The notes: generated by a model from the sequence alone, not told the origin. 64,000 nucleotides of DNA from Marinoscillum pacificum (GCF_024714495.1 NZ_JAMZMJ010000014.1:62001-126000); one strand, 5' to 3'. Positions 27,283 through 37,800 are shown, counted from the first letter of the stretch. Numbers and translations are program-made.

Positions 27283-28524
27283 ATGATGTCAGAGACAGTT
27301 ATTAAAGTAGAGAATTTGTCCAAACGGTATAGGATTGGATTGGAGGATAAGGCTGACACTTTTGCCGAGCAACTCAAGAACACCTTTTTGTACCCTATCA
27401 AAAACATTAGGAAAATTGCTCAAATGACCCGTTTTGATAAGGAGGATGATTCAATTTTTTGGGCGCTGAGAGATATAAACTTTGAAGTAAAGAAAGGAGA
27501 AGTTCTGGGGATCGTAGGTCATAATGGGGCCGGCAAGAGTACGTTGTTGAAGATTTTAAGTAGAATAACGGAACCAACTTCCGGGAAAATAGAGATTAGG
27601 GGACGTGTATCGGCATTACTGGAAGTAGGTACAGGGTTTCACCCAGAGCTCACCGGTAGAGACAATGTCTATATGAACGGTACTATATTGGGTATGCGTA
27701 AGAAGGAAATAGATGCTAAATTTGACGAGATAGTGGCTTTCTCGGGAGTTGAAAAACACATTGACACACCAGTAAAATTTTACTCATCGGGCATGAGGGT
27801 GCGCCTGGCCTTTAGTGTTGCGGCACATCTAGAGCCTGAGATACTGATTATAGACGAAGTGCTCGCGGTAGGTGACGTAGAATTTCAGAATAAGTGTCTT
27901 GGTAAAATGGAAGATGTAGCTGGTCAGGGAAGAACGGTTCTTTTTGTTAGTCATAATATGGAGGCAGTTGAGCGAATGTGTGATCAATCTCTCCTTTTGG
28001 ATAGTGGAAATTTGAAGGACATAGGTACAACTTATGAAATACTGCAGAAGTACGAAAATGTTAGAAGGCAGAATTTTAAATTAAAGCATGAGTGGATCGA
28101 AGATGAAGGACTCTTCGAACTCGAAGGAATTACATTGGTATCTATAGAATTAATTAATGATAATCATGGAATACCACGTTGTATTAGAGTTAGGATGAAA
28201 TACTTGAGAGAAGTAGGTGTGGTTCCTATGATTCAACTTTTCAATTCCAAACGGATTAAAATTATGTCTTCTGTTTGTTCTGTGCGACATGAAAATCATA
28301 ATGATATTGTAGAATACGACTTGGAACTACCATTAGAGAGCCTAATAGATGGACGTTATTTTATTAATCTTTCATTGGTTCGAAATGGTAATCAACGAGT
28401 TTTGAGGTTTAGTGAACTGCTGAATTTTGAGATCTACCGACCGTTGAAACGAATGGATTATATGGAGAAAAACCTCCCTATAGTTAAGCTTAGAGATGAC
28501 TGGAGTATAAATACGAATTTGTAA
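27283..28524 (+). CDS. wzt: Polysaccharide ABC transporter ATP-binding protein (Wzt-like)
   Basis: The 413-residue protein has an N-terminal ATPase with Walker A GHNGAGKST, the signature YSSGMRVRLAFSVAAHLEPE, Walker B EILIIDEVLAVGD and H-loop FVSHNMEAVERMC. After about residue 250 a C-terminal beta-rich domain (LEGITLVSIELINDNHGIPR onward) matches the position of the Wzt carbohydrate-binding domain that recognises a modified glycan terminus. It pairs with the permease one base upstream. The methyltransferase or sulfotransferases of the locus could make the end modification that this domain reads; that is inference. Confidence 0.94.
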   Translation: MMSETVIKVENLSKRYRIGLEDKADTFAEQLKNTFLYPIKNIRKIAQMTRFDKEDDSIFWALRDINFEVKKGEVLGIVGHNGAGKSTLLKILSRITEPTSGKIEIRGRVSALLEVGTGFHPELTGRDNVYMNGTILGMRKKEIDAKFDEIVAFSGVEKHIDTPVKFYSSGMRVRLAFSVAAHLEPEILIIDEVLAVGDVEFQNKCLGKMEDVAGQGRTVLFVSHNMEAVERMCDQSLLLDSGNLKDIGTTYEILQKYENVRRQNFKLKHEWIEDEGLFELEGITLVSIELINDNHGIPRCIRVRMKYLREVGVVPMIQLFNSKRIKIMSSVCSVRHENHNDIVEYDLELPLESLIDGRYFINLSLVRNGNQRVLRFSELLNFEIYRPLKRMDYMEKNLPIVKLRDDWSINTNL

Positions 28525-28529
28525 TAAAA

Positions 28530-29282
28530 ATGTTAACACCCAGTTTAATCATTATTGGTGCTCAAAAATCTGGAACATCTACCTTGTATGAATTGCTCAA
28601 GCAAGTACCAGAACTCATCCCATCAAAATATAAGGAGATTCATTATTTTGATAGAAATTATTCCAAGGGGAAATTATGGTATCTAAATCAGTTCAAATGG
28701 TATAAAAGAGGACTTCACTTCGAAGCAAGTCCATCGTACCTTTTTTTTCCTGAAGTACCTCAGCGAATTCTTAAATTATCAAAAAAAATCAAGTTTATTG
28801 TTATACTGAGAGATCCAATTGATCGTGCATTTTCAGCTTGGAAGATGTACCATTTCAAATTTGAGCACTTGAAAGATCACCCTACCTTAAGCTATAGGTA
28901 TGATAATCGATCTTTTGAAAAGGCAATAAAAGAAGAGCTAGATGCTTTATCATCAGGCAGGACCATAGATAAGTTCAATTATATATCTAGGGGATTCTAT
29001 AAAGAGCAAATTGAACGATATCTCTTGTACTTTGATAAGAGCAACATCCTGTTTCTTCGATTTGAAGACTTATCTAATCAAACTCAAGTGTTAAAGGAAT
29101 GTAAGGGATTTTTGAATTTAAAACACGATATGGTACATACAGGTGATATTAATATACATGAAAACCCCACCAGAACACACTCAATGGAGTTAGATTCGGG
29201 ATTACTTTATGATTTGAAGAAACTTTTTGCGCTAAAGAATAATAACTTATCTGACCTAATCGGACTGGATTTAGATCGATGA
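28530..29282 (+). CDS. Sulfotransferase family protein 1
   Basis: The 250-residue protein has the PAPS 5'-phosphosulfate loop SLIIIGAQKSGTSTLYELLK at the N-terminus and the 3'-phosphate-binding strand KFIVILRDPIDRAFSAWKMY, as in heparan-sulfate-type sulfotransferases. It likely transfers sulfate from PAPS to sugar hydroxyl or amino groups in the cytoplasm. It starts 5 bp after wzt and overlaps the next gene in an ATGA. No PAPS synthesis genes lie in the window. Confidence 0.88.
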   Translation: MLTPSLIIIGAQKSGTSTLYELLKQVPELIPSKYKEIHYFDRNYSKGKLWYLNQFKWYKRGLHFEASPSYLFFPEVPQRILKLSKKIKFIVILRDPIDRAFSAWKMYHFKFEHLKDHPTLSYRYDNRSFEKAIKEELDALSSGRTIDKFNYISRGFYKEQIERYLLYFDKSNILFLRFEDLSNQTQVLKECKGFLNLKHDMVHTGDINIHENPTRTHSMELDSGLLYDLKKLFALKNNNLSDLIGLDLDR

Positions 29283-29923
29283 TTTACTTAAGCAGAAATA
29301 AAAAAATATTTTGTATTGGTTTGAACAAAACTGGTACCACAACATTGGAATTTTGTCTTGATGAATTAGGTTTCAGGATGGGAGATCAATTAAAGGCCAA
29401 GCCACTATTAGATGATTGGGCAAAGAGAAATTTTAAACCAATAATTAAGTATTGCAAGTCAGCCGACGCTTTTCAGGATTCACCTTTTTCGCTTCCGCAC
29501 ACTTATCTGGCTCTGCATAGTGCTTTTCCAAGAGCAAAGTTCATTCTTTCGGTTAGAAATAACCCTGATCAGTGGGCGGATTCAATCACGACATTTCATG
29601 GTAAGCTATGGGCAAATGGTAATACCCCAACCAAAGAGGATCTTCAGAATGCTATAAACCATACCAAAGGTAGACCCTGGAAGGTAAACAGACTATTGTT
29701 CAATACCCCAGAAGATGATCCTTATAATAGAGATGTACTGAAAGTGTTTTATGATAACCATAATAGGAATGTGGTAGACTATTTTAAAACTCTTCCTGGG
29801 TCATTACTCGTATTAAATGTAGCCAAAAAAGAGAGCTACCGAGATTTTTGTGAATTTCTGAATGTTAAGCCCATGAGAGAATTATTCCCAATAAAGAACT
29901 CAACTAGCGATTTAAAACTATGA
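29279..29923 (+). CDS. Sulfotransferase family protein 2
   Basis: The 214-residue protein has the P-loop-like KIFCIGLNKTGTTTLEFCLD and the conserved RAKFILSVRNNPDQWADSI, matching Sulfotransfer_4-type enzymes. The pattern WADSITTFHGKLW follows the 3'-phosphate-binding region. It is coupled to its neighbours by 4-nt overlaps on both sides. The acceptor is unknown but is most likely the polysaccharide of this locus. Confidence 0.82.
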   Translation: MIYLSRNKKIFCIGLNKTGTTTLEFCLDELGFRMGDQLKAKPLLDDWAKRNFKPIIKYCKSADAFQDSPFSLPHTYLALHSAFPRAKFILSVRNNPDQWADSITTFHGKLWANGNTPTKEDLQNAINHTKGRPWKVNRLLFNTPEDDPYNRDVLKVFYDNHNRNVVDYFKTLPGSLLVLNVAKKESYRDFCEFLNVKPMRELFPIKNSTSDLKL

Positions 29924-30996
29924 TTCCAGTAAATAAACCTTTTCTGCCACCGCTTGATGAGTATCAACAAATGTTGACAGCAATATGGGAAAAGAATATT
30001 TTAACCAATAATGGACCAAACGTTAAATCACTTGAGGCAAGTTTGGCTGATTATTTTGACCTGAGAAGAGTTCATTTAGTTAGTAGTGGAACAATGGCAA
30101 TTCAAATTGCCCTTAAAGCATTACAGGTCAGAGGCGAAGTGTTAACTACACCATTTAGTTATGTGGCTACAACTAGCAGTATCGTTTGGGAGAACTGTGT
30201 TCCTAAGTTTGTTGACATTGAACCGTTAACACTAAATATTGATCCCTCAAAGATTGAAGAAGCTATTACAGAAGATACTTCTGCAATTTTGGCAACACAT
30301 TGTTTTGGAAATTCTTGTGATATTTATTCTATTAATGCGATAGCTAAGAGGAATAATTTAAAGGTAATTTATGATGCAGCACATAGTTTTGGATCTCACT
30401 ATGATGGCTCTTCAGTTTTCAAATTTGGAGATGTTTCAATAACCAGTTTTCATTCAACTAAATTATTTCATACTGTAGAAGGAGGAGCACTATTCACATC
30501 AGACCCAAAGGTTGGTGAAAGAATAGATTTTTTAAGAAACTTTGGGCACGACGGACCTGAGTGCTTTGATGGGGTAGGCATAAATGGGAAAATGAGTGAA
30601 ATTCATGCAGCCATGGGGTTGGTGAATCTTAGGTACGTAAATGACATTCTTCAAAGCAGAAGAGAACAGTTCGATTTTTACAAAGAACTTTTATCTTCAC
30701 TCGAAATTTCTTTGGTTGAGAGTTCAGAGATTTCAATAGGGAATCATTCATACTTTCCTATACTGTTTAAATCTGAAGATGAACTATTAAAAGCGCTCAA
30801 GTTTTTAGCTAATAATGGAATATCAACTAGAAGGTATTTTTATCCCCCCTTGAACCATCTTAACTATGTGAAATCAACGAGTTTACCTGTGGTAGAAGAT
30901 ATTTCCCGCAGAATTTTATGTCTTCCCATGTATTTCCAATTGACAAGAGAAGAGCAAAAAAGAGTGGTAATAGCTCTAGAAGAGGCATTGAAATGA
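29920..30996 (+). CDS. DegT/DnrJ/EryC1/StrS aminotransferase
   Basis: The 358-residue PLP enzyme makes amino-deoxy sugars by transaminating a keto nucleotide sugar. It shows VNKPFLPPLDEYQQML, LVSSGTMAIQIALKAL, the PLP-contacting VIYDAAHSFGS (Asp152) and the lysine in TSFHSTKLFHTVEGGA (Lys181), all expected. With the WbqC protein and SDR downstream it probably forms an amino-sugar branch. It overlaps both neighbours by 4 nt. The usual 4,6-dehydratase and other steps are not in the window. Confidence 0.93.
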   Translation: MIPVNKPFLPPLDEYQQMLTAIWEKNILTNNGPNVKSLEASLADYFDLRRVHLVSSGTMAIQIALKALQVRGEVLTTPFSYVATTSSIVWENCVPKFVDIEPLTLNIDPSKIEEAITEDTSAILATHCFGNSCDIYSINAIAKRNNLKVIYDAAHSFGSHYDGSSVFKFGDVSITSFHSTKLFHTVEGGALFTSDPKVGERIDFLRNFGHDGPECFDGVGINGKMSEIHAAMGLVNLRYVNDILQSRREQFDFYKELLSSLEISLVESSEISIGNHSYFPILFKSEDELLKALKFLANNGISTRRYFYPPLNHLNYVKSTSLPVVEDISRRILCLPMYFQLTREEQKRVVIALEEALK

Positions 30997-32180
30997 AAAA
31001 TGCCAGAGAATTTTTTAGTAAACTCTATAGACTCAATCTTGAAAAGATTGCTCATAGATTGGGTATAAAGGAAACAATAAGCAATGTTTTTCGCACTCAT
31101 AAACCAAAAATAATGGTCTCGGATAGGTTGTCTAAAGAGGTAATAAGATATATTCATATTGGCTATCCTAAAGCCGGGTCCACAGCACTTCAGCGAGGTT
31201 TTTTTGGGCAAGATCCCCATTTGTTTCATCTAGGGTGTGGAAACCACAGTAATAAAAAGTACTGGGATGATCATGGTTATGTAAGTAGTGAAGTTAACTT
31301 AGCTATGGAAATAGACTTGAGGTATAAAGGTGACTTGTCCTATGACCCTGCAGGCGTTAAGAGTGTGTTCGAAAAGTATTTTAGAATAGCTCAAAGTAAT
31401 CAAAAAATACATGCGGTAGGAGTATCAAATGAAAATTTATGTTTCAATTGGCATGGAGGAATTGACACAGTAACAAAGGCAAAAAGGTTACAAAATATAT
31501 TTGGTAAGAAAACCAAAGTAATAATGGTTGTAAGGCAACAAAAAGGGCTCATTGAATCTCTGTACAAAGAAACCGTTAGATTCGGATATGCTGGAAGTTT
31601 TGATGAATACCTCAAATATATTTGGACATATCAAGATAGAAATTTTCTTTACGATTTTCACTTTGATCTAGTATATAGGTTATACTGTGACCTTTTTAGT
31701 AGAGAGAATGTACATGTCATGTTTTTTGAGGATTTTCAGGATGATAACAAAGCTTTTTTATCAGATTTAGGCAAAATTTTGGGTTTAACGACGGAGATTA
31801 ATGAGATTACAAGAAGATATAATGAACAATTAACGAGTAAACAGCTAGCAATCCAGCTTGAATTGAATAGGAGAACACAACATGGCTTTCAAAAAAGCAT
31901 TATGAATCCATTTGACACGCATCGACATGTGACCTATTACCTAGACAGCTTGGCGGAGAAATCTATAGATGACGAGGTGTATCTGGACTACCATCTTAGA
32001 AAGAAGCTAAATGAACTCGCAACTGATTTGGATTTGTCACTTCAAATACCAGAAATCAGTCTTAAATGGGAATCACAATATGCTAGGCAAATTAAAGATC
32101 AGCTGATCGTTTCTAATCTGGAATTTGAGGCGTTAATCAATAGCGAGAAAATTAGAAAGTATAATTATACAGCATTTTGA
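30993..32180 (+). CDS. Sulfotransferase family protein 3
   Basis: The 395-residue protein starts at the ATG at 30993 in an ATGA overlap with the aminotransferase stop; an earlier in-frame start at 30918 would lie inside that gene. The PAPS loop is IHIGYPKAGSTALQRGFFG near residue 50, and TKVIMVVRQQKGLIESLYKE is the 3'-phosphate-binding strand with its arginine. The middle and C-terminal parts (HVMFFEDFQDDNKAFLSDLG) agree with the family. It is the third sulfotransferase of the locus and differs clearly in length and sequence from the other two. Confidence 0.85.
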   Translation: MKNAREFFSKLYRLNLEKIAHRLGIKETISNVFRTHKPKIMVSDRLSKEVIRYIHIGYPKAGSTALQRGFFGQDPHLFHLGCGNHSNKKYWDDHGYVSSEVNLAMEIDLRYKGDLSYDPAGVKSVFEKYFRIAQSNQKIHAVGVSNENLCFNWHGGIDTVTKAKRLQNIFGKKTKVIMVVRQQKGLIESLYKETVRFGYAGSFDEYLKYIWTYQDRNFLYDFHFDLVYRLYCDLFSRENVHVMFFEDFQDDNKAFLSDLGKILGLTTEINEITRRYNEQLTSKQLAIQLELNRRTQHGFQKSIMNPFDTHRHVTYYLDSLAEKSIDDEVYLDYHLRKKLNELATDLDLSLQIPEISLKWESQYARQIKDQLIVSNLEFEALINSEKIRKYNYTAF

Positions 32181-32878
32181 AAACGGCAATTATGCAACCC
32201 TATTTTTTTCCATATATAGGGTATTTCCAATTAATAAAATCTTCAGATGTATTCGTCTTCTACGACGATGTTCAATATATTAAAGGTGGATGGGTAAATA
32301 GAAACCGCATACAGCAAAATGGTAAGGTGAGTTATATAAATGCTTATTGTAAGCAACTCTCTGTCAACAAACGAATAAATGAAGTAGAATTAATAGACGA
32401 TTTGGCCTGGAAGAGCAAGCTTTTACAGAAGATACATCATTTTTATAATAAAGCACCTCAATATGGTTCTGTTTACCCACTCATCGAGAGTATAATAGAG
32501 GATCATAGCTTGAAGACTCTGTCTTCGTTAAACATCCATGGGATTCAGAGGATTTGTGGCTACTTGAATATTGATGCTCAGTTTCACTTAGCATCCACAT
32601 TTAATAACAGTAATTTGAAAGGAACAGACCGAGTTTTATCTCTTTGTAAATCTATGAATACATCAGTGTACGTAAATGCTATTAATGGACGTTCTTTATA
32701 TCATGCAAGTCGATTTGAGGCTAATAAAATGGAATTGAGGTTTGTTCATAGCTATCAAGTTCCGTATAATCAAAACGCACGGGAGTTTTTGAGTAGTTTG
32801 TCAATAATAGACGTGCTCATGTGGAATGATAAAAGAGTCATTATCGATATGTTGTGTAAGTTTGATTTGATAAAATGA
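32177..32878 (+). CDS. WbqC family protein
   Basis: The 233-residue protein matches the WbqC family found in O-antigen and surface glycan loci: AIMQPYFFPYIGYFQLIKSS, VFVFYDDVQYIKGGWVNRNR, and the middle segment with IRICGYLN-like pattern. The biochemical function is not settled; it is usually linked with amino-sugar synthesis genes, which fits the DegT gene two positions upstream. The start is TTG at 32177 in a TTGA overlap; the next ATG would remove the first five residues of the conserved start. Confidence 0.88.
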   Translation: MKTAIMQPYFFPYIGYFQLIKSSDVFVFYDDVQYIKGGWVNRNRIQQNGKVSYINAYCKQLSVNKRINEVELIDDLAWKSKLLQKIHHFYNKAPQYGSVYPLIESIIEDHSLKTLSSLNIHGIQRICGYLNIDAQFHLASTFNNSNLKGTDRVLSLCKSMNTSVYVNAINGRSLYHASRFEANKMELRFVHSYQVPYNQNAREFLSSLSIIDVLMWNDKRVIIDMLCKFDLIK

Positions 32879-33882
32879 AAGAGAAAGTTATCATATTTGG
32901 ATCTACTGGAACGCTTGGTACCTATTTGATTGATGAATTGGTCGCTCGAAACAAATACGAAATAGTTGCCTGTGGTAATAGAAATTTGAACGCAGACTTT
33001 TATGCAAAGCGGGGAATAAAGTGTTATTCTATTGATTTATCTGAGATGAACTCTTTTCAGCAACTGCCTATGGAAAACGTGAAGGCCGTGGTGCAGCTGG
33101 CAGGTGTAATGCCTTCACGAATGGTAGGATATAAGCCAGAGCTTTATTTAAAAGTGAATACCATAGGTTCTTTCAATGTACTGGAGTATTGTCGAAAAAT
33201 AGGCTGTAAAAAGTACATTTTTACACAGTCCCACTCTGATGTGGCTGGACTTTGGAATACGGGTAAATTGATCCGTCATGATGCCAGTAGGATGCTGAAC
33301 TATACTGGAGATCATGCAGTTTATATAATTAGTAAGAATGCCGCTGTAGATTTATCCGAGCATTATTTTTATGATCATGGTATAAGTAATGTGATCTTAA
33401 GACTCCCAACTATTTACAGCTATCGTCCTATATCGGAAATGTACGTTAATGGCGAGAAATCAGTATTGGCCTACAGATACCTAATAGAGAAAGCCGTAAA
33501 AGGTGAGTCTTTAGAGATATGGGGTGACCCCCATGTTAAGAAGGATATAGTTTATGTAAAGGATTTCTGTCAGATGGTGGATAAGGCGATAGGTTCAAAT
33601 AAAGCCCGAGGTTTTTACAATGTTGCTACAGGAATCGGGACCAGTTTAGAGGATCAGATTATGGGTATTTCAAAGGTATTTTCGAAAGAAGGCAACCCAA
33701 GTGAAGTAGTTTATAGAAGGGACAAGCCAAGTCAAATTTCTTATTTGTATGATATCTCAAATGCTGAAAACGATATGGGGTATGCACCGGAGTACTCATA
33801 TATAGAAATGCTCGAGGATATGAAACATGAAATGAATGGTGATAGATTTATTCATGTAGATAACCAAAAGGTGTTGTATTGA
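32875..33882 (+). CDS. NAD-dependent epimerase/dehydratase (extended SDR)
   Basis: The 335-residue protein has the Rossmann glycine motif VIIFGSTGTLGTYLIDEL, VVQLAGVMPSR, and the catalytic Tyr-x3-Lys in HAVYIISKNAAVDLSEHY, followed by the sugar-binding VILRLPTIYSYRP. It modifies a nucleotide sugar (epimerisation, reduction or dehydration; the reaction cannot be told). The start overlaps the WbqC gene by 4 nt. With DegT and WbqC it looks like a sugar-nucleotide branch inside the exporter operon. Confidence 0.88.
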   Translation: MKEKVIIFGSTGTLGTYLIDELVARNKYEIVACGNRNLNADFYAKRGIKCYSIDLSEMNSFQQLPMENVKAVVQLAGVMPSRMVGYKPELYLKVNTIGSFNVLEYCRKIGCKKYIFTQSHSDVAGLWNTGKLIRHDASRMLNYTGDHAVYIISKNAAVDLSEHYFYDHGISNVILRLPTIYSYRPISEMYVNGEKSVLAYRYLIEKAVKGESLEIWGDPHVKKDIVYVKDFCQMVDKAIGSNKARGFYNVATGIGTSLEDQIMGISKVFSKEGNPSEVVYRRDKPSQISYLYDISNAENDMGYAPEYSYIEMLEDMKHEMNGDRFIHVDNQKVLY

Positions 33883-33895
33883 TTTCAATGTAGCC

Positions 33896-34798
33896 ATGCA
33901 AATTGAAATTTCAGTTTCCATTATTACCTACAATCACGAAGAATTCATCGCTAAGGCATTGGATAGTGTCCTCGCACAAAACCTTGATATTCCATTTGAA
34001 ATAGTAGTTGGGGATGATGGATCAAGCGATTCTACTGTTGATATCGTAAAATCATATCAAAAGAAGTACACTGATATAATTAAACTATGTGAAAGAAATC
34101 GTAATGATTTTAGAGGTTATATTCATTCAGGGAGAAAGAATTTCCTCGAAAATATTCTAAGCTGCAATGGAAAATACATTGCTTTACTTGATGGTGATGA
34201 TTTTTGGGATGACCCTGAGAAGCTTACAACTCAATATGAGTTACTTGAAAAAAATGAGCGGTTTTCCGGAGTTATGCATGGAACAGTGGTCTTACGAACT
34301 GAGGATAACAAGAAACTGCCGTGGAGAGACAAGTATGAAAGTCTTTACTTAACTAAAGATTTGATCCGGTTGTCGACACCTTTTCACACGTCTTCATTTT
34401 TTTTTAGAAAGAAGTTTTTGGTGATACCAGAATGGTTAAAGACAGTGTCAAGTGGAGACATTCCTCTATTTTTCTTGATTTCCTTGAATGGACCTATTGT
34501 AAATGCTTATAAACTTAATCCTAGTGTTTATAGAAAACATTTAGGAGGTATTACACAAACCTCACTACATTTAAAAAATGTTTTTCACCTTACGAGAATA
34601 GCTCTTTGGCAACAACTTAATGAACATTCAGGTTATAAATTTGATAAATTTGTTGGGAATGTAATTATTAGGCATCTTTTGGGGTTAGAAGTTAAGAGGT
34701 TGAAAGAGAGATGGTTGTTGGTTTCTATGGCTTTTAGAAATATGAGATATTTGTCAGTAATGGTTGTCCTCAAATTACTAAAACGAGCGATTCTGTAA
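33896..34798 (+). CDS. Glycosyltransferase family 2
   Basis: The 300-residue protein has ISVSIITYNHEEFIAKALDS, FEIVVGDDGSSDSTVDIVKS and the DxD region YIALLDGDDFWDDPEKL, a standard GT2 inverting transferase. It begins 13 bp after the SDR and is the last gene of the polysaccharide run; a short spacer separates it from the giant secreted protein. Donor and linkage are unknown. Confidence 0.92.
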   Translation: MQIEISVSIITYNHEEFIAKALDSVLAQNLDIPFEIVVGDDGSSDSTVDIVKSYQKKYTDIIKLCERNRNDFRGYIHSGRKNFLENILSCNGKYIALLDGDDFWDDPEKLTTQYELLEKNERFSGVMHGTVVLRTEDNKKLPWRDKYESLYLTKDLIRLSTPFHTSSFFFRKKFLVIPEWLKTVSSGDIPLFFLISLNGPIVNAYKLNPSVYRKHLGGITQTSLHLKNVFHLTRIALWQQLNEHSGYKFDKFVGNVIIRHLLGLEVKRLKERWLLVSMAFRNMRYLSVMVVLKLLKRAIL

Positions 34799-34846
34799 TT
34801 CCAGTAAAATTCAAACAGGTCTTTAATATAAGTTACCTTGAAAACA

Positions 34847-37800
34847 ATGTGGAAGTTTTTTGCATTTGTATTCATTTTAGTTGCGAGTCTTCCAGGATCT
34901 GGTCAATGTCTTGATAGTGATTTTGGATTAGACGAAAGCGTGTGTTTAAATGAGAATATTCTCCTTGAAAATGCTACCACAGGTGCAACATCATATAATT
35001 GGGATTTTTGTTCTGGGAACCTTTGGCAACTCCCAGATTCTGAAAGTTTGGGTGTGTTGAGTGGGAGCTCATTATTTGATTTAGCAACTCATCACAAAGG
35101 AGTTCATTATGGATTCTATACAGACCGAACGGGTAATAGATTATATCGAATTGAATTGGCTAGTGATCTTTCGGAGGTCTCACAAACGACGAATTTTGGC
35201 AATATAGGGGGATATTTATCTAGTCCGGACAAGGTATTGTTATATGAAGAGTCTGGTCAGTGGTATGGTTTGGTTACTAATGATCAGAGTAGTGATAATT
35301 TGGTTCGGCTGAGTTTTGGGAGCAGTTTGGGTAACGATCCTACAGCGGAGAGTTTGGGAGATTTTGGAGGCAAACTGAACCGCCCACGAGGGATACGTCT
35401 GGAGCAGGATGGAGACAGTTTGGTTTTATTGGTATTAAACCGTGGAGACAATACACTTTCGGTGGTCAATTTTGGGAGTAGCATTACAACTATTCCGAGT
35501 GATGAGTCGGTATTGAAGAGTGGAGCGATTACGGATGCGAGTGTTACATTAGACCTGAGTTTAGGCAAGGACTGTGATCAGTGGTACGGGTTTAGTGTTT
35601 CAGCCGGTAATGGTAATATTCACCGATTTTCATTTGGAGACAGTTTGTACCAGCTACCAGTGATTGAAACCTTTTCTGTTGGATTAACAAGTCTTAGTCA
35701 GATAGAGTTGGGACACGATGGAGTGATTTGGCACGGGTTCATTTCGGGCAATTCAGGTTTTTATCGTTTGGATTTTTCTGACGGATTATCGTCATCACCG
35801 GATCTGATTGACTTGGCATCTACAGGTTTATCCAACCTTGTAGGTATAGATTTGGTTAATGACACCTTGGGTTTTGCTATTGATAATAGCAGTAAGGCGT
35901 TGTACCGGCTAGATTTTGGCAGTGGCTGTAGCGTGAGTGATCGTTATAGTAGCGCGTATGAGCCAACAGGGGTTAGTTACTCAGAGTCAGGGACCTATTA
36001 TGTGAGTTTAGCTGCTATAGATTCTGAAGGCAATCGGGCCTATCATCTGGATACTGTAACCGTTACAGCGTCTTTAGCTCCCGACATAGACTTTAGTATA
36101 GATGCCAATCGATGCATATCCAATAGTAACAGCTTTACATCGATCAATACGAGTAATGATATCGACACCTACAGCTGGGACTTTGATGATGACGGGATAG
36201 AAGATAGCGATGTACAGAACCCTACCTATCAGTTTGCCTCATCAGGTACTTACACAGTAAGATTAGAAGTAGTCAGCAGTGGTGGGTGTACGAATTTTGT
36301 GGAAAAAGAGCTGACTATTTACGAGGAGCCGCCGGATTCTTCCTTTGACTACACAGTCACATCTGAGTGTACGAATGCTGAGTTTTCGTTTCATAACAAT
36401 ACCATCGAGACAGGATATGACGATGTATTGTACTATCAATGGGTAATAGCAGGCGATACGGTTGATCAGCAGGATACGACCTATACCTTTACAACACCTG
36501 GAGAGAAGATAGTGAGTTTACAAAGTTTTTTACCTGGATGTGCATCAGCAATATTCCGAGATACGCTTACAGTTGTAGATGGGCCATCAGTAGGTTTTAC
36601 TTATACGAATAACTGTTTTGGAGAAGCGATTCAGTTTACAGACACGACAATTGGTAGCGGGATTACGAGTTATTCCTGGGATTTTGGGGATGGTACAGGT
36701 TTGGTTACAGAACAGAATCCAATGCATACCTATTCTTTGACAGGGAGCTATACGGTAAGTCTTACTGTTTCCAATGGCGATGGTTGTTCGAATGCATCAA
36801 GTCAATCGGTTGTAGTCTCAGACGCATCAAAAGTAAGTTTCACCACACCTGCAACCCTGGAGCAGAATGTTGCATCAGTTTTCACGGGAACAGATCTTAC
36901 CAATAGCTATGATTCTATAGAGAGCTGGCGATGGTCAGTAGATGGTCAGGAAGAGTCAATTGAGCAAAGTCCAGCATTGGTATTTACATCCACAGGCAGC
37001 TACACTGTAGAGTTGACGGCAGTTAGTTATCAGGGATGTGAAGAGACTGTATCAGCGGTAGTATCAGTAGAAGAGCCAAGTTGTCCCACATCAATATTTT
37101 CAGTAATAGACCAGGTGTGTACAGGGGAGTCGTTGACTGTAAGTAATTCCAGTGTTAACTCAGCATCATATAATTGGGATTTTTGTTCTGGGTCAATGTT
37201 TGGTTCTCCAGGAGCTACCTCAGTGTCAACCATTGGGTTATCATTTCCTGCAGACCTTACACAAGTCTATGAAGGGGACACTTTTTATGGATTTGTTTCA
37301 GGTAGGGATAACAACTCACTGCTCAGGCTGACATATAGGGATGGATTAGATGCAAGTCCACAAACGACGAATTTTGGCAATATAGGGGGATATTTATCTA
37401 GTCCGGACAAGGTATTGTTATATGAAGAGTCTGGTCAGTGGTATGGTTTGGTTACTAATGATCAGAGTAGTGATAATTTGGTTCGGCTGAGTTTTGGGAG
37501 CAGTTTGGGTAACGATCCTACAGCGGAGAGTTTGGGAGATTTTGGAGGCAAACTGAACCGCCCACGAGGGATACGTCTGGAGCAGGATGGAGACAGTTTG
37601 GTTTTATTGGTATTAAACCGTGGAGACAATACACTTTCGGTGGTCAATTTTGGGAGTAGCATTACAACTATTCCGAGTGATGAGTCGGTATTGAAGAGTG
37701 GAGCGATTACGGATGCGAGTGTTACATTAGACCTGAGTTTAGGCAAGGACTGTGATCAGTGGTACGGGTTTAGTGTTTCAGCCGGTAATGGTAATATTCA

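Noticed and set aside
12408-34798. Polysaccharide locus as a horizontally acquired island
   Set aside because: It is more AT-rich in parts, but no integrase, tRNA, IS or flanking repeat was seen, so transfer cannot be supported from this window.
35284-37746. Two identical 94-codon minus-strand frames in the giant secreted gene
   Set aside because: They arise only because the propeller-coding segment is duplicated; they are antisense shadows of that domain.
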